Assembly: GCA_018136815.1 (NCBI GenBank)
Contig: CM030939.1
Coordinates: 2,364,808 to 2,428,807 of the forward strand
Direction of reading: 5' to 3'
From: Isochrysis galbana
Taxonomy: Eukaryota; Haptophyta; Isochrysidales; Isochrysidaceae
DNA length: 64,000 nucleotides
The notes below the pieces were generated by a model. That model worked only from the letters and a program-made list of their open reading frames with translations. It did not search any database and was not told the DNA's origin. Each line of letters begins with the position of its first letter. The first letter of the stretch is position 1. A program made the translations under genes and the position numbers. Below, in pieces: positions 10,390 through 21,339 of the stretch.

Positions 10390-10941
10390 ATGCAGCCCAA
10401 CCCCAATCCCAACCGAGCCTCTCGATCCATGGCGCAGCAGGCGGCGCTGGAGATCGTGAGCGCCCGCGGAACGGACGGCGAGGAGGCGGCTGCGGCATGC
10501 ACAGCGGCGCCGATGCAGTGGGCGGCGCTTCTCGATGGAGCGCAGCGCGGCCGCCGAGCTGCAGAGGAGGAGGAGGAGGAAGAGGTGGTGGCGCGAGGGA
10601 GCGAGCCAAGTGGGGCAGGGAACAGCCTCTTTGGCTTCCTCCCCACCCGCCCCACCGGCCTGAGCCAGCCCTTGTTGCAAGGGCGTAAGCGCTCCGCCGC
10701 TGCCAAGCGCACACACCCTGCGTGGGATTGCGTCGTCCTCATTGATGAGGATGACATGAGCAACCCGCAGTGGCAGTGCCTTGGGTGCGGCGTGAGCCGC
10801 CGCGGCGGGGCCACGCGTGTTGTCGACCATGTCTTGGGTCGCAACATGTCAGCCCAGTGCCGCGCCGCGCCGCCGCGCGGGCGGCTGCTAGCCGCGCGTG
10901 TGCGGGCGCGCGCCACCGTCCAAATACGGAGGGGCACATAG
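10390..10941 (+). CDS. BED-type zinc-finger protein, truncated hAT transposase N-terminus
   Basis: The frame encodes 183 residues. After an acidic, alanine-rich N-terminal part (run of E near residue 60), the segment NPQWQCLGCGVSRRGGATR with DHVLGRNMSAQC carries the Cys-x2-Cys and later His/Cys spacing of BED fingers found at the start of hAT transposases. The frame then enters the subterminal repeats of the element and stops at 10941, so the RNase H-like core and dimerisation region are absent. The product could at most bind DNA. The retroposon directly upstream of the ATG has probably replaced its leader. Confidence 0.6.
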   Translation: MQPNPNPNRASRSMAQQAALEIVSARGTDGEEAAAACTAAPMQWAALLDGAQRGRRAAEEEEEEEVVARGSEPSGAGNSLFGFLPTRPTGLSQPLLQGRKRSAAAKRTHPAWDCVVLIDEDDMSNPQWQCLGCGVSRRGGATRVVDHVLGRNMSAQCRAAPPRGRLLAARVRARATVQIRRGT

Positions 10942-11298
10942 AGGGGGTTTCAAATACGGCAAATACGGTCTGTATTTGGCCTTCGGCCAAATACAGTGAA
11001 TACGTATCTCCCAACTAGGCTCTAGATACCATTTCCATTTCCGCCGTCCCAAGTTTGCCTCTACGCTTGCTACAATTTCTAACGGCCAGTTTATGTACTT
11101 AGTAAGTACTACTTAGTAAGTGAAGGAGCGCGAGCGAGCCGTTTCCCATCGGGGGTGGGGGAGTGTAGACGAGAGGGAGGAGCCGCGGCACCCCTCTCTC
11201 GCGGTCGGCAGAGAGACGAGAGGCAAGGGGCCGTGCCCGCGCCCGGGAGACCAAAGCAGCGCGCTGGGGGAAGGCGTGTCTTCTCTTACCGTCCGGCG

Positions 11299-13111
11299 AT
11301 GACCATCACTTCCCGCGCGCCGCGGCTCACCGAGTTCAACAGCCACAACACACCCGAAAGTGTTGGGCCTGGCAGCTACCAACTATCTCGAAAGGCGCCG
11401 AGCGTGCACGGGTGCGCGTCGCGGCGTCCTAGCGGGACTGTCGCCCTCTCTCGTTACACTACAACCCCTTATGTCCTCGCTTGCCACCTCTCGGCTGATC
11501 TGCCTCCCCTCTCCACCCGTCGATTGCAGGCTAGCGCCTTTCAACACCACCAGCAACCGGATGGAGCCAGGCGTGCCAGGCATGAAGAACACGCCCGGGC
11601 CGGGGGAGTATGCAAGCTCTTCCCTTACACGCGGTGCGACACCCGCTCACCGCATCTCGGGGTCCTCGGCGGCGGCATCATTCGCGTCTAAGACGGCGCG
11701 TGACATGCTGTATGCGCCAATCGCCAATGCGGCTGAGTCGCCTGGCCCAGGTCAGTATAAGCTGCCCTCCTCCTTTGAGACCAAGGCTGTGCGGAGAAGC
11801 TCCGAGCCGTCGCCCGCAGCTTCTCGTGCCGTACTCTGGAAGCCCAAGGCAAACCCGCCGTCCATCCCGACTGCGAACCAATCCTTTGGTTACGAAGAGA
11901 CGGAGCATGGTGAGCTTGTGATGCAGCGCGCGCCCAACGCAGCCAGTTCGGCCGGCGGCCACAAGGCCCTCGGGCCAGGCGCGTACAATCCCGACGCGGC
12001 CATGAAATGGACACGGCCTTCGGGCTTCTCGACCGCGTGGGGAAACTCACGCGTGCAGCGCAAGGTCTTCGATGCGCCGTCGACCACACCAGGCCCAGGC
12101 GCATATGCCACGTGCAAGGACGCTGCGGCGCCGCGTGCACGCGGCAAGGTGGTGGGCAGCGCTGCGTTCGTCTCTCGAGTGCCGCTGGCGTCGCAGTCCA
12201 TGGTCGATTCAGAGAAGATTGGCCCGGGCCCCGGCCAGTACGAGCCGCCAAGCGGCATCCGCGCGCCAGTTGTGCCGGTGACACGCCAAACATTTGGGTC
12301 AACGGCAAAGCGTGCCGAAGAGCGTCCAGCTAGCAGCACGCCAGGTCCGGGCCATTACAACCCGCCCTCCATCTTTGGTCCGCGTCGGGATCCGGCGGCG
12401 GACGTGCGCGTGAGCTCAGCATTCAGCACGTCAGCCGTGCGCTTCAAGAAGCTCGAGAAGGTGCGCGAGCCTGGGCCGGGCGCATACGACGAGTACGACC
12501 AGTTTTCGCTCTTGGCGCAAGTGCAACGCAAGACGCACGGGCGCAACGGCGCCTTTGGCTCGACCTCGCGCCGGTTCGCCGCTTCCAAAGCCGAGCCGAC
12601 ACCAGGCGTCGGCACTTACGACCCCGCACCGCCGGAGGGGCCGAAGGACGAGCACGTGGGAAACGCTGCGTTCGCGTCGAACACGCATCGATTCGAGAGG
12701 AAAGCGCCGCCCCGCGGTCCAAAGGGCCCCGTTCGCACGATGCGCATGGAGCCGTCTCCCGGGCCGATGCAGTACAGTGTTATGTCCGATAACTCGTGGA
12801 ACAAGCCGAAACCCACCCGGCAAGGCGATGGCCGCTTTGGCACGTCAGTCGAGCGCTTCCCCGCGAACCAGTTACTCGGGCAAATAATATCCGAGGTCCC
12901 GGGCCCCATGTCGTATTCACCCAAGCACCCTTCGGCAGTTTCACGCAAGCCGCCGGCCGCATCCGGCGACTTTGGCAAGCAGGGCCGTTTCGGCCCCAGC
13001 GTGCACCAATTCATTTCGCCCTCGTGCACGCCGGGGCCAGGGCAGTACGACACGGGAGCCGAAGTAATCGAGCCGATGATCAAGCGATCTTTCAACATCA
13101 CACTGAGTTGA
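11299..13111 (+). CDS. SHIPPO / sperm-tail PG-rich repeat protein
   Basis: There are two exons, 11299-11411 and 11530-13111. The 118-nt intron has donor GTGCGC and acceptor TTGCAG, and joins phase 2 to give 564 residues. Twelve PGPGxY-type motifs are spread along the protein, for example VGPGSY, TPGPGEY, SPGPGQY, LGPGAY, TPGVGTY, SPGPMQY and a final TPGPGQY, often preceded by FG(S/T) and R(F/V)-type segments. This is the STPGR pattern of ODF3-like proteins, which bind the inner wall of axonemal microtubules. I infer a ciliary structural role. The upstream frame to 11155 lies in repeat-like sequence, so the ATG at 11299 (MTITSRAPRLTEF) is preferred. Confidence 0.9.
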
Positions 13112-13370
13112 TGACGCCCTTGGGGAGTCCACGGTGCAGGTGGCGAGAGGCCACTGCCCACACAGCATATACTCCCGGCTGCATAACTTGTTGGCTTCCC
13201 GCGCGCAAAATATGTTATTCTTTTCGTCTTGCGCCTCCTTCCTCCTAGTGCTCCGCGTGCTTTGGCGTTGCTGGTAAATGCGCTATGTATGCTGTGTTGG
13301 TCTGTGGGGTCAAGCCCTTGCCCTTGCAGTCATGTGAGAAGGTGTTTATTGGTCTTAAACAAGATCTAAA
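13112..13370. other. 3' flank of the SHIPPO gene, no gene seen
   Basis: Nothing recognisable before the target-site duplication at 13354-13370. Confidence 0.4.
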
Positions 13371-14479
13371 AAAAAACTTCTTAAAAATCTCGCCGCGCGC
13401 GCGACCCTGCGAAATCACCCTGTAGCCTCGCCCGCTTTCCTTACCACCCCTCCACCTGCCTTGCGGCGCGTCCCCTCGTGCTCTACCTAGGGGCTGGGTG
13501 AAGTGGGTTTCCAGTGGCAGACGGTGTGTACCGGTCCCCGACGGCTTAGCGCTCTCCTTCCTTCTACGCCGCCGGGCTACCGGTTTCGTCGTATTCCTTT
13601 TCGTGCCGGGTGTCAGGCGTCTGATGTATGGAACGTCTGCCGTGGGTGCCAACCGGGTGGGAGGCGGTGCGCCTTGAGGGGGCGCTCGTTTTTAGGCGAG
13701 CCGCTCCACCATGTCGAGCGCTCGTGCTACCAGCTTCAGATTTACACTCATGACTAGGTTTCCTTTTTGATTGGTTTTGTATACGGGGGTGCTGAGCTCC
13801 CGTGGGGTCTTGATCTTCGGCTTTCTGCCCTGGGAGGCCTTGTTTGTGCGCGCGTTCGAGGTTCCGTTAGGGGGAGGCGTCGGAGTCTGTGATGTCGTTT
13901 TCTACATCGGAATCTTGGTCCTTTGTGGCGTGGGCGGGGGTGACCTTGGTCGGTGTTGGGCGAGAGGAGGCATTTGGTGGAGGGGTCTTGTCAATGTTGT
14001 GCCCACGGGGGTCGTGTGCGCGTGCTTCGTGTGTGCGGTGAGGTGTGCATGAAGGGTTGGCTCTGATGCGTATGTTGCTTGCTGCAGTGAGGTGTGTGTT
14101 GTGCCCATAGGGGCCACCCGGCCGCGCGCGGGCCGCGCTGCCGAAGCAGCGCGGCCCTTGCCAGGGCGAGAGGGGCCTCTGCCATAAGGCATGCCCAATG
14201 GAAGAGTGGCTGCTTGAGCCTGGCATTGACGGGGTGCTGCCAGCAGCCTGCTGCCCCCCATGGGGGAGGCCAGCATGGCTGCCAAGGGTGGTGTGGCCGG
14301 GGCCACGGGCCGTGTGGCGCGACCGGAGTCGCACGCACCTGCTCGGCCTCGGTGGGCGGACGCGGCCGCTTCGACAGCGGCTGCTCCATGGGCACTGGTG
14401 GGGCGCCCTCGGCGGGGGGCCCGAAGGAAAGGGGAGTCGCGTCGGCGCGCTCCATCGCGTCTAAGTATAAACTTAGTTG
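13371..14479 (-). mobile_element. hairpin-headed retroposon (R5), ATGGAGCG type
   Basis: A 17-bp duplication CTTAAACAAGATCTAAA flanks it at 13354-13370 and 14480-14496. The sense strand is minus. It starts CAACTAAGTTTATACTTAG (14479-14461), a hairpin with a five-base-pair core, followed by ACGCG and ATGGAGCGCG. The far end is T-rich (AAGAAGTTTTTT in sense). A proline-rich frame opens at the head ATG (MERADATPLSFGPPAEG), with a start similar to the MERAATAPEPQ frame of the family copy next door. I see no enzymatic domain. Confidence 0.82.
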
Positions 14480-14504
14480 CTTAAACAAGATCTAAAGATT
14501 CTTC

Positions 14505-15240
14505 TCAAAACTATTGTTATAGTTTGACCTATGGAGCGTGCCGCGACCGCTCCCGAGCCTCAGGCGACCCTCGCCACTGCGCCCCAACTGGGACGCCCCA
14601 CGCCGCCCGAGGCGGCTCGTCAGAGAGCCCTCTCAAAGCCCATCCAGCCCATCCAAACCACGCCCGCGCAAGCGCGCGGGGTGGCGAGCACTGGCACCGA
14701 ACAGGTTGCCACCATGGCTCCGCGTAGCATGCAGGGGGTCTTTGAGACCCCCTCCTACAGTGGGAAACCCTCACACCCCAAGAGCACCTCATGTGGGAGG
14801 GCAGCTGAGCTGCCCTCCCCATGGTGGAAACCTCTACCATCAGTGCACCCAACATGGGAGGGCACTTCACACACATCAATCTTCCACAGAGACCACCCAA
14901 TGCCTCTGTTTTCCAACATGTTGACACACTTCTCGTCGTTCACCCCACTTTTGTGGGCCACAAGTAGCTTCAACTCAGTGCCCTGCCTTGGGCCCTCTTT
15001 CAGCACTTGACTCCCTCTCTCACTCCCCCTTCACACTACAACCAACCCAAGTAGCACGAACCCCCTCACCCTCTGTTTCAAGCACCAAAAATTTCAACTC
15101 AAGACTCAAGACTCATGTTGATATACTTCTCGTTTTCAGCCCACTCTTGTGGGCCACAAGTACCTACAACTCAGTGCCCTGCCTTGGGCCTGAGGCTACC
15201 GCAAGTCGCGTTCCGTCAAAAGAGGGCCAGGTGATAATTT
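14505..15240 (+). mobile_element. hairpin-headed retroposon, AACTAT-head subfamily, copy 1
   Basis: It begins with AACTATTGTTATAGTT and then ATGGAGCGTGCC at 14531, which opens a proline/alanine-rich frame (MERAATAPEPQATLATAP). Downstream are tandem units of about 190 bp that each contain TGTGGGCCACAA and CAACTCAGTGCCCTGCCTTG (units near 14930 and 15130). The end near 15240 reads GTCAAAAGAGGGCCAGG and then T-rich sequence. Sister copies lie at 48507 (three units) and 56715 (truncated). Confidence 0.7.
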
Positions 15241-15379
15241 TATTTTCACTCAGAATGCTTGTTTTCTTTTTATATCTCCTCCAATGAGTATGAATACAAA
15301 GCTAATCACGACACATACAAGGACGCAGCGCGTGCGCATAGCAACTTCCCCTCCCACACACACACACGGTAACCCCCAG

Positions 15380-16220
15380 CTACGCAGGCTGAGTTTTCAT
15401 CTTTTTCGTCTTTTTCTCACACCCCTCATCCTCGATCCTATTGTCGATGTCGTTCTGCTTGCAGGCGACGATGTCGCTTGGCTGATCCTGGGTGGCGAGG
15501 TCCGTGATGCGTGCGAGGACGGCCTTCTGGTTCTCCATGTAGAGTTTGCCAGCTGCTCGGCGCACTTGCACCATGGGACTCGTTTCAGCGTACGCGACCG
15601 CACTGTCGCCAAAAATAGACAAATCCTCAAAATCAAAAGCACACGATAGATTTGTATAAATAGCTATGGACATTTGATAGCTCAATTCGACTGATGTCCC
15701 ACAATTGACGGAACGACACTTGCATACGAGCCGAAGAAGACGTACGAGCGAGATCCGCAGATCTATGGCTCTCCTTGACTTCATGTCAAGTATTGCCAAG
15801 ACCTTGGAGTGCGCCTTGGCTGCGCGAGCTCCGCGTGCCAGGAGCGCTTTCGTCGCGCCGTCGCGCGTCATTGGCAGTATGGGTTGATTCCCAATACCGC
15901 TTGCCAAGCCCACCACCCAGCGGCAGAAGATGATTTCTGCTTTGGGTGGTGGGTTCCCGCCAGATGCCAGATGCGCTGTGAGGCGCTCTGGCAAGATCTT
16001 GGGCTTATTTGCTCGCCGCGGCGTAGAGAGCTACGACGTGGCCCGTCCTGAGGCCACCCACGGGTCTTGCCTCATCGATCAGCGCCGAATCTGGCACTGT
16101 CAGAGAGAGGAGGGCCGCGAGGGCAGCCTCAACGCGGAGGCTCGTCAGCCACGCGTGGACGGCCGCGTCGGTGAGCTGGTCCTGGTTCTCGATGCCAAGT
16201 TCGAGTGAAGGCAAATCCTG
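15380..16220 (-). pseudogene. possible gene remnant, unrecognised protein
   Basis: Two minus-strand frames abut. One, ending at 16005, encodes a helical-looking segment (LTDAAVHAWLTSLRVEAALA, then LLSLTVPDSALIDEARPVGG). The second (15994-15380) continues with PKILPERLTAHLASGG and ends in a lysine-rich tail (EKKTKKMKTQPA). The shift between them is one base, which could be a frameshift or an unseen intron. Composition is protein-like, unlike the flanking repeats, but I recognise no family. Confidence 0.3.
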
Positions 16221-16558
16221 CGAGGGGCGGGTCGGGATGGTCAGGGCGGGGTCTGCGGCAGCCAGGGTAGCCGCGTGCGCGCGCTGTGAGGAGCTGGGTG
16301 GGCTGCGCGGGCAATGATGCCAGAGGGCCAGGGGGTGGTCGGACTGTCGGCAGCCCGACACGGCGCTGCATCGGGCGGGAATCAAATGCCGAATGTAGCT
16401 TAGATATAAAGGAACCGATGCGACCGCCAATTCTTTACGGGTAGAGCGTGAGCGCGCGTGACGGCGGAGGGGAGGAGAGGGGGGGAGAATCGCACCATTT
16501 CCTGGCGACGATTTTCGTGGCGGCAGGTGGCCCCCCCTGAAGGTTTTTATTGGGCCTC

Positions 16559-16640
16559 GCGCCACGGTCAAAAAATGCAGCCCAACCCTTACTAATAGTT
16601 AAAAAGCCCCTGTTTGACCGCCCTAACCCTAACGGCAGGT
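16559..16640. repeat. repeat fragment shared with 63104-63162 (inverted)
   Basis: The segment around CCCTTACTAATAGTTAAAAA and CCCCTGTTTGACC reappears as its reverse complement at 63110-63160. A CCCTAACCCTAAC string lies at its edge. Confidence 0.6.
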
Positions 16641-16764
16641 CCGTCAAAACGATCCTGAGCACGCTACTTGCGAGATACCACCTAGAAGTGACGGCGAAGG
16701 TCGGTTTCTTCCAAATAAGGCTGAGAATATAGTAGCTTGGTACTATATTACCAAGGCTACCAAC

Positions 16765-17528
16765 AACTAAGTTTATACTTGGTTGACCCATGGGGGGCAC
16801 GAGCCCCCCCCCCTCTCTCCACTCCTCCCCTGCCATGGGGGAGGAACCACCCATCCTCCTGGCACGCCTGATGGCTTGCCAGGAGGCCACTGCCCTACTG
16901 ACCCACTCCTTTCCCCACAGGCTCGCCCCATTCGCCCATCCTGGCCCCTCGTGACCAGCCCATCGCTCCAACCCCCCCCCCCTGGTCGACAGGCAGACAG
17001 GTGCAGATTGGGGGCCCCAGAGGCCGAGGAGCGCCAGCGAGGGAGAGGCAGGGAAGGCCAGGGCCCAGCCCCAGCCTCCTCTGCCCCCAGAGCTCCAGAG
17101 CTGGCCTCCAGGAGCCAGGAGCCTCCAGGGGTCGCCAGCAGGCAGCTGCAGGCCTGCCGCAGGCGCGCCATCGCGCGTGCCGCAGGAGAGGGGAGAGAGA
17201 GCGCGGAGAAGGGGGTGGGCGGAGCGAGAGCTCCGCTCACCGAAAAAAATAGGTAAGTCCCGCACCTGTTTACAGGATAAGTCGGGGCTGAGGCCGCCGC
17301 CCACTCGGAGACACAGGAGGAAGGGGGGGAATGATCACCGGGGGGAGGCGCGGGCCACCGGACCATATCTAAGCCCATCACCCCTATCCCCCTAGTAGTG
17401 CACGGGGGGAGTCGCCTTATGGCGGGGGGAGAAGGGCCAAGGAAGTGGGGGTGTAGAAAGTTTCCTACGTGAGTAGAAAGTAGAGGGTCCACGGCCGCGT
17501 GTGCGGTGAGACTATGAAAAGGTTTATT
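16765..17528 (+). mobile_element. full-length hairpin-headed retroposon (R3)
   Basis: An 18-bp duplication ATTACCAAGGCTACCAAC lies at 16747-16764 and 17529-17546. The head is AACTAAGTTTATACTTGGTT, then GACCCATGGGGGG. GGTAAGTCCCGC followed by CCTGTTTACAGG is at 17251-17278. The tail is GTGCGGTGAGACTATGAAAA and then GGTTTATT. It is about 90% like the copy at 42184 by eye. No conserved protein is evident. Confidence 0.9.
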
Positions 17529-17546
17529 ATTACCAAGGCTACCAAC

Positions 17547-17993
17547 CCCGCACTGGAGCTACTACTATGTAACATAGTAGCACTCGAGCACTACTACTGT
17601 GTAACATAGGTAGTAGCAGTTTTGGCCTACTACCAGTACTAAGACCTCATCTCCCGGGTCCAACCCCCCCACTCCTCCGCTCCCCCCCCCCCCCCCGCGC
17701 CTCCTCTTCTCCTCTCCTCTCCTCTCGTGAACACTCTCAACAAGACTCTACGAGTAAAAAAGTAGACCTCATCGGCCTCTCACTCTTCTTCTCACTTCTC
17801 TTCATTTCGCACCTCGGCGCAAGATCCACTCTCCCTTCTCTCTCTCTCTCCCTCTCTCTCCCCTTTTCTCCCCTTTTCCTCGCCCCCCTTCCCCCTCCCG
17901 CCCTTTGCCTCTCCTGCCCCACCTCCCCCGCCTCCACTTCTCCCGCCTTGCCACCCCTTCCCCCTCCTCCCCTCCCTTCTCTATCTTCCGAGG
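17547..17993. other. upstream region of the nucleotide-sugar transporter gene
   Basis: Tandem-like ACTACTACTGTGTAACATAG strings occur at 17560-17640, followed by a strongly C/CT-rich tract (17665-17990) leading into the start codon. The CT-rich block just before the ATG resembles those upstream of the other genes here and may be promoter or 5' UTR. Confidence 0.45.
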
Positions 17994-19510
17994 ATGGCAT
18001 CTCGGACGAGCCGCCGGCTGCTCGCGGGCTGGGTGGTGCTCCTGCTGTTCACGGGGCGGGCGGAGGCGCTCGCGAGCTTGTGGCTTGGCCCACCTCTCCG
18101 CCGCGCTCCCGCTCCGCGGGCCTGTCTCCCCGCCACGCCTCCGCCATCCTCACCGCTCGCTCTCGCAGAGAAGCAGCAGGAAGGCGAGAAAGAGTGAGTC
18201 GCTGCCCACCATATGTGCACGGCGCAGGCAGCGCGGCACGCGCCACCTGTGCTCCTCAGGTGAGGAATGATGCTCCACGCAGCTTGCACGCTCACGGTTG
18301 GCTCCCAACACGCGCAGTCATGTTTCCTTCATCGGGGAAGCTGAGGCAGGCGAGAGAGCAGAGAGTTTGGCGTTTGGCATACCGATCAAGTGGATCGTGC
18401 TTCCGCTCCTCGTACTCCAGAATTCGGCGACCGCTATGCTCGTCCGTCAGTCACGACAGCCTCTCCCTGGTGGCTCGCCGCTCTACCTTGGCACAACGGC
18501 CGTGCTGGCGAGCGAAATGTTGAAGCTTCCTGTTTGCCTGGCACTGATTACGCGAGATGAGGGAGGACTGCGCCCGATGTTCCGTGCAGTTCAACGCAAT
18601 GTGTTTGTCCGCTGGCGCGACACGGCACAGCTGGGCGTGCCGGCCCTATGCTACCTGCTGCAGAACAGGTTGTTGTTCGTCGCTCTCTCTCGACTTTCCG
18701 CGACGGGGCACCAGCTGTGGTCGCAGTCGAAGACGCTCTTCACTGCTCTCTTCTTTGTTCGGATTCTCGGCCAGTCCATACTCCCAGTCCAGTGGGTCGC
18801 GCTGGCGTTGCTCACAGTAGGCGTCGGGCTAGTGCAGCTTGGCGAGATTAGTGGCGCTGCAACGTCCAGCGCGGCGGCAGCGGCGGGCAGCGGGGTGGCG
18901 GCGAGCTCGCTGATCGGCGTGGGCGCTGTGCTAGCAAGTTCAGTCCTCTCGGGCTTCGCCAACATCTACCTGGAGAAGATTCTCAAGCAGGCCGAGTGCG
19001 AAACGGACGCCGAAGGGTGTGAGGTATACGGTGCCGCCTACCCCTGTGCTCTTGCTTGTGAGGGCCCTTGTTCATCCTCGCCACGGCCGTGCTGCATGGT
19101 TCCAGGTCCCGAAGGCTCGACGCGAGCCGATCTCGCTGTGGATGCGCAACGTGCAATTGGGCTTGTTCTCGATTCCTCAAGCGGCGGCACTCCTTCTTGC
19201 GGACTGGGGACAGGTGTGTGAGTATGGCGTCTTCCACGGCTTCACGCCGCTTGTGTGGGGCGTCGTTGCTTCCACAGCCGGTGGGGGGCTTCTGGTTGCA
19301 GCTGTGGTGAAGCATGCCGACAACATCCTCAAGACGTTCGCCACTGCAACCGCTATCGTCTTCACATGCGTGTTCACCTCTGTCATAACCCGCACTTTGC
19401 CTTCGGCGCGCTTCCTGCAAGGCATGACCCTAGTCCTTTGCTCCTTGCTGACATACAACCTTGGCCCAGACTTTCTACGGAAACGCGGCATGGGACATGG
19501 CGCCGAATGA
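17994..19510 (+). CDS. nucleotide-sugar transporter (DMT superfamily)
   Basis: There are three exons: 17994-18193, 18318-19023 and 19106-19510. Donors are GTGAGT and GTATAC, acceptors CGCAG and TCCAG; the phases fit and give 436 residues. The core reads like UDP-galactose/CMP-sialic acid-type transporters: many hydrophobic helices, LQNRLLFVALSRLSATGHQL, QSKTLFTALFFVRIL, IYLEKILK, and after the second intron SLWMRNVQLGLFSIPQAA. These carriers exchange a nucleotide sugar for the nucleoside monophosphate, usually in the Golgi. The first exon adds a signal-peptide-like start (MASRTSRRLLAGWVVLLLFT) and a proline/arginine-rich linker. This could be a signal anchor or a plastid-type leader, so location is open. 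The substrate cannot be read from the sequence. Confidence 0.85.
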
Positions 19511-19870
19511 GCATTACCGGCTGTAGAAAAGCCAATTGCCATCCTGAAGCACCAGTACAGCCCTTCCTTCCTCTGCCTCCCCTCTGCGCGCGTGCTTACT
19601 TTGCGTCGCTGAGAAGGCATGGACCCGATTTCCAGCCTCGATTGCTTGCGTGAAGGGTGTTGATTTTTTGCGTGCGCTTTGGTGCGATTAGACAGGCCAA
19701 ACTGCCTGTTGTATGTGGCCTCGCACTTTCTATGTGCCATGTGCACCTGGGAACTCGCATGATGGCGACAGGGTGCACACTGTTTGCAAACTGAATTCAC
19801 TCGATGTCATCTCGATCCTACGCACATGCCAATCTAAATTCGTGGTGTCTCTATGTGTTGGTCATGTAGA

Positions 19871-20693
19871 AAAAAAAAAGACATCTGAAGATTCTGGGCT
19901 GCACACCTACTACTGACTGGGGTTGGTCTCCCTTCTCTACTTACATCGCCCTTAACTTCCCTCCCTCCACCTCTTCCCCTGCCCCCCTTCTTTCCTTTTT
20001 CTTCGGTTTCCGGGGTCCGGCCCTGGTGCGCTACCTAAGGCCTGGTTCGGAGTGCGGGGGCCGGGCAGGCCTGCTGTGTTCTCTCTTTTGGTGTGCGCGT
20101 CTGCCCTTGCTCGCGTCTAGTGTGACGGTGGCGCCGGGTCCGCTGCGTCATTGGTGTTGCCCTTGGTCCATGTTTTTGTTGGCTTATTCGTCCTTGCTTT
20201 GTTGCTCCTTGGGTTCCTCGACAGCGTGTGCTATCCTCAGCTTTGTGGCTAGTTTCACTAGTTCCTCGCTGGGTTTGAGCCCACCGTTGTCGTTCATACT
20301 GAAAACGGGCCTCAAGTCGCTTATGTCTATCCGTTTTTTGGGTTGTCTACCCATGCCCGCTTGGGCGGTTCTTGCCGCGTCGGTCTCGTGTGCGAAGAGT
20401 AGAGCTTTACTTAGCATGGTGAATCGTTCTATTGTTCTTATCAGTACTGATTCTTCTGAGAATACAACTCCGTCGTAGTGTATTCTATAGAAATCTGTAA
20501 TGATAAACCTCCATGCTACCAGATATAGAGTGTATATCGCTTTCGGGGCGTCCCCTTTCGGGAAAGACCAGTTTCGGTGATACCCTTCCCTCCCTCCTCC
20601 CGCCGCCACGTGCTCGTAGCCACGCGTTGCGGCGTGCCCCGCGGAACCATCCAAAAACGGAGGCAAAAACGGAGGGGGTTTGAAAAACGGCAA
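19871..20693 (-). mobile_element. T-tailed retroposon fragment with a 170-codon frame
   Basis: On the minus strand the constant end reads AGCCCAGAATCTTCAGATGT followed by ten-odd T (19866-19900), the same tail as the copies ending at 42046 and 47842. This copy extends further 5'. Its minus-strand frame 20693-20184 contains a protein-like stretch (AIYTLYLVAWRFIITDFYRI, then SVLIRTIERFTMLSKALLFA) ending in a charged tail (EEPKEQQSKDE). I do not recognise the domain. No target duplication was found, and the 5' part overlaps a hAT-1-type end. Confidence 0.45.
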
Positions 20694-20758
20694 AAACGGC
20701 CTGTTTTTGGTCCTTGAAGAAAAACGGTAAAAACGTACTTCCCATCTAGGCTAGGGAC
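20640..20758 (+). mobile_element. orphan right end of a hAT-1-type element
   Basis: GTACTTCCCATCTAGG at 20735-20750 matches the right terminal repeat of the element at 9258-11019. The same subterminal design is present, with AAAAACGG units replacing AAATACGG and a GGCCTGTTTTTGGTCC fold. No partner left end was found, so no target duplication can be claimed. Confidence 0.6.
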
Positions 20759-21339
20759 ACCTCCGCAAGAAACAGAAGATCGCTCTTCTAGAGTACTCTT
20801 CTCTACATCAGAACTGGTCGCCTTGCGAGCGAGCTGCAGGGCTCCACCGAAGGATAAAAAAGTATTGCCCTCGCCCCCCCCCCCCCCCCTTCTCTCTCTC
20901 TGTGGAGCTTCCAATTCCTATCACTAGCGGAAAGAGAGGGGGTCGGGAGGAGAAAAGAGAAGTCCAATTTCATTGGAAGAATTCGCTCATTATCTTCAGA
21001 TTCCAACAGAATCTGGAGTGGAGGGAGAAGAGAGAGAGAATTGGAGGGAGGGGGAGAGGAGAAGAGCAAGAGAGCTGCAGGAGAGGGAGATTGTGGCTTG
21101 AGAGAGAAGGAAAGAGACAGTCGTCGAGGCCATCATTAGAATACTAGACCCCTTGACTAGAGTAGACGAGAGAGGAGGAGGGAGCGGAGATATACAATAT
21201 CCTCAACGAGAGTGAAAGAAGAGAGCGAGCGCTCCCGGTAAAGACCGAGACGCGAAACTATTTTCTTCTCCCCTCCTCCCCAAGCCTATAAAGAAGGCCC
21301 CCCACTCAACTCTGTGCTGCCCCCCAGCACACGAAAGAA

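Larger units (their letters stand above)
9258..11019 (+). mobile_element. hAT-type DNA transposon with BED-finger ORF (hAT-1)
   Basis: The ends are 16-bp inverted repeats, CCTAGATGGGAAATAC (9258-9273) and GTATCTCCCAACTAGG (11004-11019), with three mismatches. They are flanked by a perfect 8-bp duplication CTCTAGAT at 9250-9257 and 11020-11027, the size typical of hAT elements. Subterminal regions repeat AAATACNG units and can fold on GGCCTTCGGCC. The element carries a BED-finger ORF (10390-10941) but no catalytic core, and is interrupted by a minus-strand retroposon (9496-10370). Without that insertion it would be about 0.87 kb, so it is a non-autonomous remnant. Confidence 0.88.

Noticed and set aside
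10164-10937. Long minus-strand frames opposite the BED ORF and retroposon
   Set aside because: Antisense shadows in GC-rich sequence; no domain, and they cross a retroposon boundary.
16618-16636. CCCTAACCCTAAC telomere-like string
   Set aside because: Only two units, inside a repeat that also occurs at 63.1 kb; not an internal telomere array.
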